Positions 58,732 to 64,000 of a stretch of DNA of 64,000 nucleotides are shown here, piece after piece. Within the stretch, counting starts at the first letter, position 1; the number at the start of each line of letters is the position of its first letter. The notes beneath the pieces are model-generated. The model was not told the origin of the DNA. It ran no database searches and saw only the letters and a program-made list of their open reading frames with translations. The translations under genes and the position numbers were made by a program. The stretch spans positions 682,001 through 746,000 of the forward strand of contig JAILXV010000002.1 of NCBI GenBank assembly GCA_045430285.1, written 5' to 3'. The stretch is from Agarilytica sp045430285 (lineage in GTDB: Bacteria; Pseudomonadota; Gammaproteobacteria; Pseudomonadales; Cellvibrionaceae).

Positions 58732-60126
58732 CTAAACTTTATCGATAAACTTTGAAAAATATTTTACGCGATCACTAACAACTAGCGCCGCCGCGCCCAT
58801 TAACGATTCCGCTATCTCGGCTACTTTTCGAGACCGCCAACTTTCTAACGCCGTCCCCTTAACCCATTGATTAAATGTACCGAGAGCAGGCCCGCAGTGA
58901 ATCTGATAGTCAACAACCTTGGAAGGATCACCCTGCATAGATAAACGCGTACTATGGACAAAGTACCATTTAAATATTAAGGCCATTTTTTGTTTAGGGT
59001 TTTTTTCAATAACTGAAATTTTGGAAGGCGCTTTCGTCGCGTAGAATGCACGAGTTTCTTGCCATACATCGTCAAAGGATCGATGGAAGTATTTATCTTG
59101 AATTGTTTGACGCGTGCGCTCATCTATTTCGTCTAAGCTGCTGTATCGTTGGTAAAGCTCATACAACTTATTCGCACGCGCAGGAAAAAAGGTCCCTTTT
59201 TTTAGCACCTGCACCTTCGCGCCCAGTTCAAACATATCTCCTGCGGGAGCATAAGCAGTATCTTCCACACGCATATCTTGCAAAAGATCTTTCACAGCAT
59301 CACTAATACCGGCTTCAACCGTACACTGATTTACGGAACCTGTGACCACAAAATCTGCGCCCTGCATAAATGCTGATGCAATCGCTCTCGGTGACCCCAA
59401 GCCCCCAGCAGCACCTACGCGAATTTTCTGTTCATATTGATATTCACTTGAAATTTCATCCCTCAGTACAGACATCGCAGGCATAAGCACATGGGCAACC
59501 CCCTGATCCGTATGACCACCGGAATCTGACTCGACACAAATATCAGTGGCAACGGGCACCAGGCCACTTAGCTCAGCCTCAGCCTGTGTAATTTCATTAT
59601 TTGACAATAATTTTTCAACAACCGAAGAAGGCGCCGGCCTCATAAAAGCTTCCGCTACTTTTGGGTGGGAAACTTTTGCGATAATACGATTGGGTACGAC
59701 GATACGACCATCATCTTGACGGGAAATACCTGTTAAACGGTATTTAACGAGGCTTTTTGTAACCTGCATAAAAGCAGAGGCTTCAACGACCCTAACCTCC
59801 TCTCGTAGATACAGGTCAACGATCGCCGATTCATAGGAAGGGTCGTCCAGAGACGACAATAGATTAGCACCGTAGGCCTCACCACTATTCAATGCGCATT
59901 TGATTTGCTTAATAGCTACTTCGACATCTTCAACCTTAAGACCACCAGTACCCAAAAAACCGAGCAACCCAGCGCGCCCCATCGCCACAACCAAATCAAC
60001 AGACGCAATACCTTTATACATCGCCCCTGCGTAGTACGCGTATTTTAGGCCATACTCTCGCCTAAAAGACTCATCGCCCAGAAAATCCGCGGACACAGAA
60101 GCCACTGCCCGAACCTCTTCAGACAT
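58732..60126 (-). CDS. PfaD-family trans-acting enoylreductase (FMN-dependent), 464 aa
   Basis: The protein belongs to the PfaD/2-nitropropane-dioxygenase-like TIM-barrel flavoproteins that reduce enoyl-ACP intermediates in trans in trans-AT PKS and PUFA synthases. Visible signatures are SGGHTD at residues 192-197 (family ESDSGGHTD), the flavin-binding GAAGGLGSP at 228-236, and VTGSVNQ at 251-257. Its length fits the family. I chose the ATG at 60126 because an AAGGGGGG ribosome-binding site (60130-60137) lies just before it; a longer frame starting at 60174 would add 16 residues and overlap a hairpin. No integrated ER domain was seen in any module, so this is the only visible source of full reduction. 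Which modules it serves cannot be read from the sequence. It follows the AT gene by 142 bases and is probably co-transcribed with it. Confidence 0.95.
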   Translation of the reverse strand: MSEEVRAVASVSADFLGDESFRREYGLKYAYYAGAMYKGIASVDLVVAMGRAGLLGFLGTGGLKVEDVEVAIKQIKCALNSGEAYGANLLSSLDDPSYESAIVDLYLREEVRVVEASAFMQVTKSLVKYRLTGISRQDDGRIVVPNRIIAKVSHPKVAEAFMRPAPSSVVEKLLSNNEITQAEAELSGLVPVATDICVESDSGGHTDQGVAHVLMPAMSVLRDEISSEYQYEQKIRVGAAGGLGSPRAIASAFMQGADFVVTGSVNQCTVEAGISDAVKDLLQDMRVEDTAYAPAGDMFELGAKVQVLKKGTFFPARANKLYELYQRYSSLDEIDERTRQTIQDKYFHRSFDDVWQETRAFYATKAPSKISVIEKNPKQKMALIFKWYFVHSTRLSMQGDPSKVVDYQIHCGPALGTFNQWVKGTALESWRSRKVAEIAESLMGAAALVVSDRVKYFSKFIDKV

Positions 60127-60129
60127 AAT

Positions 60130-60137
60130 CCCCCCTT
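60130..60137 (-). promoter_or_regulatory. Ribosome-binding site of the PfaD-type ER gene
   Basis: AAGGGGGG on the minus strand, three to six bases before the ATG at 60126. It decides this start against a longer reading frame from 60174. Confidence 0.6.
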
Positions 60138-60152
60138 GTTTACAACTCCAAC

Positions 60153-60169
60153 GCCTCAAAGACTGAGGC
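60153..60169 (-). other. Small inverted repeat before the ER ribosome-binding site
   Basis: GCCTCA and TGAGGC around a five-base loop, ending about 15 bases before the AAGGGGGG site. It could influence translation of the ER gene, but six pairs is modest. Confidence 0.3.
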
Positions 60170-60207
60170 CACATTTAGTTTTAATTTATTTTTATTTTTT
60201 AATTCGA

Positions 60208-60229
60208 AACTCACCCCAGTGAGCTTCGG
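60208..60229 (-). other. Inverted repeat in the AT-ER gap
   Basis: GAAACTCAC and GTGAGCTTC flank a four-base loop. As minus-strand RNA it forms a nine-pair stem with one G-U pair. What follows is A-rich, not T-rich, so it is not a classical terminator; mRNA processing or protection is possible. Confidence 0.4.
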
Positions 60230-60268
60230 CAATTCTAATTAAACGCTAGAAATCATTTAATTTAGACG

Positions 60269-61156
60269 CTAAGTCGACTCCAACTCCTCAAAATAAGCGG
60301 CTTTTATTTTTCCAACCAGACCAGTAAGCACTTGACCATGACCAATTTCAGCAATTTCTGTAATATCGTGGTCCAACATATAGCGTACGGAATGCGTCCA
60401 CTTCACAGACTGAGAAATCTGTCTCACCAGAAACGCTTTGATCGTTAAAGTGGGATCCCCTGCAGGGTATGGACGCCCTGTTACATTCGAAACTACAGGA
60501 ATTTTCAGACGCTCAAAACTGAAATCAACCAAAAACTGTTGATACGCTCGAGCTGCATCAACCATATAGCGGGAATGAAATGCGGCACTAACGGGTAGCG
60601 GGACATAATTTTTTGCCCCCGCGGAATCAAATACCTTTGCGCATGAAGTAATACTATCAACCGGCCCAGAAAGAACAATTTGCTTAGGTTCGTTAAAGTT
60701 CGCGATATCAATATCAATCACGCCCGCATCTTGGAGCGCTAACCGCACTTCGCGATCACTCAAGCCAATAACCGCCGCCATACCACCATTTTTTGCTTCA
60801 GCCATCAGTTGGCCGCGCTTGACTACCATACGAAAGCCCGTAATAAAATCAAACGCCTCAGCAACCAGCAAAGCGTTGTATTCTCCAAGACTATGCCCTG
60901 CCAACAGCTGCGGAATACCCCCTTTATTTCTAAGGTTAAAATAATGGAGCGCATTCACAACGTACAGACAAGGCTGAGTAAACTGCGTAAGCTTTAATTT
61001 ATTATCAGGGTTTTCGATACACAGCTCTCGTAAAGAACACCCCAACACCCGATCGATCTCTGACTCATTCTTTACGAATTCATCCACCTCATCAAACAGA
61101 TGAGCCCCCATACCTTTGGACTGAGCACCTTGCCCAGGAAAAACGTAAGCTTGCAC
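60269..61156 (-). CDS. Trans-acting malonyl-type acyltransferase (FabD-like), 295 aa
   Basis: A free-standing acyltransferase that should load malonyl units from malonyl-CoA onto the carrier proteins of the AT-less modules. The catalytic serine is S89 in GHSLG and the partner histidine is H194 in AFHS, the form usual in malonyl-specific enzymes. The oxyanion-loop FPGQGAQ is at residues 6-12 and the conserved arginine that holds the extender carboxylate is R114. At 295 residues it is a single AT domain, not an AT-ER fusion. The start is GTG at 61156, supported by a GGAGG (61166-61170) nine bases upstream. It is the first gene after the strong promoter at 61334-61362, with the ER gene next. A role in proofreading (acyl hydrolase) is possible for this family but less likely with malonyl-type motifs. 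Confidence 0.95.
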   Translation of the reverse strand: MQAYVFPGQGAQSKGMGAHLFDEVDEFVKNESEIDRVLGCSLRELCIENPDNKLKLTQFTQPCLYVVNALHYFNLRNKGGIPQLLAGHSLGEYNALLVAEAFDFITGFRMVVKRGQLMAEAKNGGMAAVIGLSDREVRLALQDAGVIDIDIANFNEPKQIVLSGPVDSITSCAKVFDSAGAKNYVPLPVSAAFHSRYMVDAARAYQQFLVDFSFERLKIPVVSNVTGRPYPAGDPTLTIKAFLVRQISQSVKWTHSVRYMLDHDITEIAEIGHGQVLTGLVGKIKAAYFEELEST

Positions 61157-61165
61157 CCTATTTTA

Positions 61166-61170
61166 CCTCC
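61166..61170 (-). promoter_or_regulatory. Ribosome-binding site of the AT gene
   Basis: GGAGG on the minus strand, nine bases before the GTG start at 61156. It supports the non-ATG start. Confidence 0.75.
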
Positions 61171-61313
61171 CCCACATAAGAAACTATTGACGACTCAAAA
61201 ACAAAAAACCCCCATTCTTTTTTTATTTTTTAAATAAATCTGTATTCGACAGAATTACAGCCTACACACTGAAAAATGAGAATTTGTAATTTTTTGTAAA
61301 TGGCACCCATTTC

Positions 61314-61341
61314 TTCACTTGTTAATTTTTGCAAATATAAT
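61314..61341 (+). promoter_or_regulatory. Possible promoter of the GFA-family gene
   Basis: A perfect TATAAT on the plus strand (61336-61341) has TTCACT (61314-61319, four of six) 16 bases upstream. It shares bases with the -10 box of the minus-strand promoter. The leader to the chosen GFA start would be about 245 bases, which is long and lowers confidence. Confidence 0.35.
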
Positions 61342-61362
61342 CAGAGATAATTTACGCGTCAA
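61334..61362 (-). promoter_or_regulatory. Probable sigma70 promoter of the AT-ER (and possibly PKS) operon
   Basis: On the minus strand, TTGACG (61357-61362) and TATATT (61334-61339) are separated by exactly 17 bases, five of six matches in each box. Transcription would start near 61327 and leave a leader of about 170 bases before the GTG of the AT gene. Confidence 0.65.
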
Positions 61363-61593
61363 CCGCAACATGCCATACGAACAAATAATGTTCAACTATT
61401 TAACGTACTTATTGTTCTTTAGATGAAAAAACAAAGCTTCCACGCAAACCCGACTCAACAGTCGTTGAAACTAATTGCTCCATTAAGCACCACTGAAAAT
61501 AAACATTGTTTCGTAAAGAAATTAAATAGGCATATAATTACAGAACGATTAAACTTCACAAACCCCCAAATCACGAACTCCCTCCATAAATAT

Positions 61594-61992
61594 ATGAATA
61601 AAAAAATTGGCGGCTGCGCATGCGGCTCTTACCGTTATGAATTTGATACCGAGATTCTGAGTGCTTTTCATTGCCACTGCCGGCATTGTCAGCACGCTAG
61701 CGGAACAGGGCACAGCTCTCTTTTTGTCATCCCCTCAAACGTCCACACAAGTAAAGGACACCTGAAATATTTCGACCAGCTATCCGACACTGGCAATACT
61801 GTAAGCAGGGGTTTTTGCCCTTACTGTGGAAGCCCTATCACATGTAAAACATCCGGAAACACGCAAGTAACTATGTTTCACGCATCAAGTCTTGATGACG
61901 TGGAAAGTTTCAACCCAACAAAATCTGTTTTTATTCAACAGCAATGCAACTGGGACTTTATCGACCCTAAGCTTGAGAGAACAGAAAACTAA
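61594..61992 (+). CDS. GFA/CENP-V family zinc-binding protein, 132 aa
   Basis: A small protein of the GFA (glutathione-dependent formaldehyde-activating enzyme-like) family. The zinc-binding pattern is complete: CxC at residues 8-10 right after the start, CHCRHC at 27-32, and a later CPYCGS. Substrate and role are unknown for most members and cannot be stated here. The ATG at 61594 is chosen because family members start a few residues before the first CxC motif. A longer reading to 61423 would add 57 low-complexity residues with no homology I recognise. No good Shine-Dalgarno is visible at either start. It is the only plus-strand gene, divergent from the AT gene and convergent with the PPTase gene (56 bases between stops), so it need not belong to the biosynthetic pathway. 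Confidence 0.85.
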   Translation: MNKKIGGCACGSYRYEFDTEILSAFHCHCRHCQHASGTGHSSLFVIPSNVHTSKGHLKYFDQLSDTGNTVSRGFCPYCGSPITCKTSGNTQVTMFHASSLDDVESFNPTKSVFIQQQCNWDFIDPKLERTEN

Positions 61993-62047
61993 CAGGTGAC
62001 AGAAAAAAGAGGGAGAGGGACCTTGATGAGCCCCTAGAATGTGAGAC

Positions 62048-62761
62048 TTATAAAACGATATGCGTGACCAAAGAAGAAGGCAAGCCAGAAAAGTGGCCAC
62101 AAACAACTTGATTACATTCAAAACTGGAAGATAAACGCCTTACCACCCGAAAAGAAAAAGATTGTAATTTCAAGTCACATTTAATCAATCTAACTGCGTC
62201 AAAATCAAAATACTCTCCAACGGATGGATAGGCCGCTTTAAAAAAACTTTCCTTAGCTGAAAACACAAGTGTCAACATTTGTTCAAAAGGAATACCTATT
62301 TCTTCCATGAGCATTAACTCTTCCTCATTCACGATTGACCCATGAATATTACTCGCCGTTTCGGCATCCATAACTTCTTCAATATCGATACCTATGGCCG
62401 AAACCGTTTCATCCAGGGTGACAGCGGCTAGAACGGTATCGCCGGCGTGAGAGATCGAGCCTAGCGTGCCCCGCGGCCATAGCGGGTTTCTATGTTTTCC
62501 AATAAGAATCTCAGTTTCGCTTACACCCAACTCTCGCAAGACCAAACTAGACAACACTCGCCCAGCCAAAAACTCTGACTTTCGCTTTACGACTGCTTTT
62601 TTTAAACTTTCCGGCCGAGTTATTCCATAATCAGAAAAAAGATTATCGTCATATGCCACTTGGCTAAACTTCGCAGACCCCAGCAATACCGAAGGGAAAT
62701 CGGGCAAGCTTTCGATAGAAATACCTTTGCAGAAAGGAGAATAAAGAGAAAAATCACTCAT
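62048..62761 (-). CDS. 4'-phosphopantetheinyl transferase, EntD-like, 237 aa
   Basis: The enzyme transfers the phosphopantetheine arm of CoA to the serine of carrier proteins, making apo-ACP holo. Family motifs are in order: KRKSEFLAGR at 59-68, RNPLWP at 91-96, SISHAGD at 102-108, the magnesium-binding GIDIEE at 124-129, and FSAKESFFKAAYP at 167-179. This matches the EntD/Sfp superfamily, with the N-terminal part closer to EntD. Length is normal. The position next to the PKS genes suggests it activates their approximately 17 ACP domains, although it could serve other carrier proteins too. It follows the MATE gene by 61 bases on the same strand, so the two are probably one unit. No convincing Shine-Dalgarno precedes the ATG at 62761. 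Confidence 0.95.
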   Translation of the reverse strand: MSDFSLYSPFCKGISIESLPDFPSVLLGSAKFSQVAYDDNLFSDYGITRPESLKKAVVKRKSEFLAGRVLSSLVLRELGVSETEILIGKHRNPLWPRGTLGSISHAGDTVLAAVTLDETVSAIGIDIEEVMDAETASNIHGSIVNEEELMLMEEIGIPFEQMLTLVFSAKESFFKAAYPSVGEYFDFDAVRLIKCDLKLQSFSFRVVRRLSSSFECNQVVCGHFSGLPSSLVTHIVL

Positions 62762-62822
62762 ACAGATAACAGTAATTTATAGAAAATAATTGAGCCATAG
62801 TAATTCAACAGCAACAACAAGG

Positions 62823-64000
62823 TTAAGTTGCTGGCACATGTTGAGCCGTTGATATTGTACGATGCACCCATACATATGCCCCCAACCCGACCACCATATT
62901 TGAACAAGCAATCGCGATAAAAATACCCGTCACCCCCCACAGGTGGTTTCCGATCCATGCCAAGGGCAACAAAATCATTATCACGCGGCACAATGAAATC
63001 ACGACACCAGGAAAGGGCTTGCCCAAGCCATTAAAAGACGCGTTCGACACCATAACAATGCCGTAAGCACAGTAACTGAAAGGCACAACAAGCAGATACC
63101 AACGCGTTGCTTCTATGACTGAGGGCTCCTCGCTAAACAAGCCGGCAATCTCACGCCCAAATACCGCAAGCAGTGCGGCAATGGCCACACCGGAATACAA
63201 ACAAAACCATGCTGAAATACGTTGAGAATCGAAAAGCCTTTGAAATTTACCCGCGCCCAAATTCTGTCCGCAGAACGGGCCAATAACAGCAGAAAGTGCG
63301 TAAAAAAGAATAAGTGACATAGACTCAACACGGGTAGCCACACCAAACCCCGCCACCGCTTCTGGCCCATGACTCGCAACTAATGCGATCACCACGGAAC
63401 CGGAAACAGGAATAATCATATTGGTTGCCATCGCAGGGATGCCAACATGGAGAATGCTTTTCCAAGAACGTAATACCCGTTGAAAACAAAAAGGGTTCAC
63501 AAACAAATGCATTCGAAAATGCATCAGATAGAGAGTGATAACCAAAGAGATAACTCGAACGATAAGGGAGGCAACGGCAGCCCCCTGTATTTCCATACGG
63601 GGGAAGATCCACCAACCATAAATAAGAAAGGGGTCTAGTATTAAATTCGCCAGCGCCATACTGATCATTAACTTCCCTTGTAACTTGGTATTCCCTAGTG
63701 CGCGAATCGACGCCATTCCCACCATCGGCCCCACTAAAAACACCGCGCTAATATACCAAGGCACCATGTAGGAACGGATTAAGGGAATTACTTCTTCCGT
63801 TGCACCCAAGGCCCGAAAAAAGGGCTCAATCGTTAAATAACCAATAACGCTAAATACCAACCCCAACAAAAAGGTCAGAGTCATCGCATCTGTTGTTAAC
63901 GATTTAATACCTTCTTCGTCACCACTCCCTGCAGCTCTAGCAACAACAGATGATGTGCCGGCTCCCAGCCCAACAGATAACGAAATCGCCAGCATCATCA
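62823..64000 (-). CDS. MATE-family multidrug/metabolite exporter, partial: 5' end beyond the right edge
   Basis: A polytopic inner-membrane protein of the MATE family (Na+ or H+ antiporters that expel drugs and metabolites). At least 391 residues are visible and typical members have about 450, so roughly the first two membrane segments are missing. The methionine at 63998 is internal. The visible part shows about ten hydrophobic segments in the usual two-bundle layout, including a characteristic N-terminal-half stretch with GLGAGTSS and a second-half stretch GPFCGQNLGAG that mirrors it. It lies next to the PPTase gene at the border of the PKS locus, so export of, and self-protection against, the polyketide is a reasonable inference. 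It could also be an ordinary efflux pump flanking the locus. Confidence 0.93.
   Translation of the reverse strand, partial: MMLAISLSVGLGAGTSSVVARAAGSGDEEGIKSLTTDAMTLTFLLGLVFSVIGYLTIEPFFRALGATEEVIPLIRSYMVPWYISAVFLVGPMVGMASIRALGNTKLQGKLMISMALANLILDPFLIYGWWIFPRMEIQGAAVASLIVRVISLVITLYLMHFRMHLFVNPFCFQRVLRSWKSILHVGIPAMATNMIIPVSGSVVIALVASHGPEAVAGFGVATRVESMSLILFYALSAVIGPFCGQNLGAGKFQRLFDSQRISAWFCLYSGVAIAALLAVFGREIAGLFSEEPSVIEATRWYLLVVPFSYCAYGIVMVSNASFNGLGKPFPGVVISLCRVIMILLPLAWIGNHLWGVTGIFIAIACSNMVVGLGAYVWVHRTISTAQHVPAT

Larger units (their letters stand above)
61157..61593. other. Divergent intergenic region between the AT and GFA genes
   Basis: About 437 AT-rich bases with no convincing gene. It holds the overlapping divergent promoters (61314-61362), the AT ribosome-binding site, and an imperfect dyad with arms CTGTA and TACAG at 61240-61260 inside the expected AT leader. 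No known operator was recognised. Confidence 0.6.

Noticed and set aside
60127..60174. A longer start of the ER gene at 60174
   Set aside because: It lacks a ribosome-binding site and includes the hairpin at 60153-60169, whereas the ATG at 60126 has a strong purine run before it.
60208..60229. The nine-pair hairpin as an intrinsic terminator
   Set aside because: In the direction of transcription the stem is followed by an A-rich stretch, not a T-run.
61240..61260. A LexA (SOS) box from CTGT...ACAG
   Set aside because: The spacing between the arms is 5 or 13 bases, not the 8 of the gammaproteobacterial consensus.
61423..61593. A 57-residue N-terminal extension of the GFA-family gene
   Set aside because: The added residues show no family similarity, and the core family starts just before the first CxC motif at 61594. 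The promoter position would fit the longer form better, so a small doubt remains.
63998..63998. The methionine at 63998 as the real MATE start
   Set aside because: It lies within an N-terminal-half membrane segment, and the family needs about 60 more residues upstream.
1..64000. tRNA or rRNA genes, CRISPR arrays, insertion sequences, a thioesterase domain
   Set aside because: None was seen. The repeated sequence is due to homologous PKS domains, and the release domain presumably lies to the left.

Overview
The window is almost entirely one trans-acyltransferase (trans-AT) modular polyketide synthase (PKS) locus, read on the minus strand. Three giant multidomain proteins fill about 58.6 of the 64 kb: PKS A (37857-58571), PKS B (17961-37832) and PKS C (from 17959 off the left edge, still open). 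Together they carry a GNAT loading module and 13 ketosynthases (KS), and none of the modules contains an integrated acyltransferase. The accessory genes sit upstream: a free malonyl-type acyltransferase (60269-61156), a PfaD-type enoylreductase (58732-60126), an EntD-like phosphopantetheinyl transferase (62048-62761) and a MATE exporter that runs off the right edge. One small zinc-binding GFA-family gene (61594-61992) lies on the opposite strand. The bases look moderately AT-rich. The enzyme types and the consensus sigma70-type promoter suggest a Gram-negative bacterium, probably a gammaproteobacterium; that is inference and I cannot name the species.

Transcription runs from right to left. 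A near-consensus promoter at 61334-61362 should drive the AT and ER genes after a leader of about 170 bases. A hairpin with a following T-run just after the ER gene (58669-58716) may end or attenuate that transcript, and a weaker promoter candidate lies directly before PKS A. PKS A, B and C are separated by 24 bases and 1 base, so they are almost certainly one transcript.

Assembly-line order is: GNAT-ACP; M1 KS-DH-KR-ACP; M2 KS-DH-KR-MT-ACP; M3 KS-DH-KR-MT-ACP-ACP; M4 KS | DH-KR-MT-ACP-ACP; M5 KS-KR-ACP; M6 KS-DH-KR-ACP; M7 KS-KR-ACP; M8 KS-DH-ACP | KR; M9 KS-KR-ACP; M10 KS-DH-KR-ACP-ACP-ACP; M11 KS-DH-ACP; M12 KS-ACP; M13 KS... (bars mark protein boundaries). If every domain acts as its motifs suggest, an acetyl starter is extended to a trimethylated conjugated polyene (M1-M4). 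It is then extended by three near-identical rounds of hydroxyl plus olefin formation (M5-M10), and finally by two unusual modules without a ketoreductase. The free AT supplies malonyl units, the ER may saturate some of the double bonds, the PPTase activates about 17 carrier proteins, and the MATE protein probably exports the product.

No release domain and no beta-branching cassette is visible, so the locus continues to the left. I do not recognise the product. The most notable features are the threefold bimodule repeat with matching KS types and KR stereo-motifs, altered DH active-site motifs in two of the three repeats, two modules split across proteins, and ACP doublets and a triplet.
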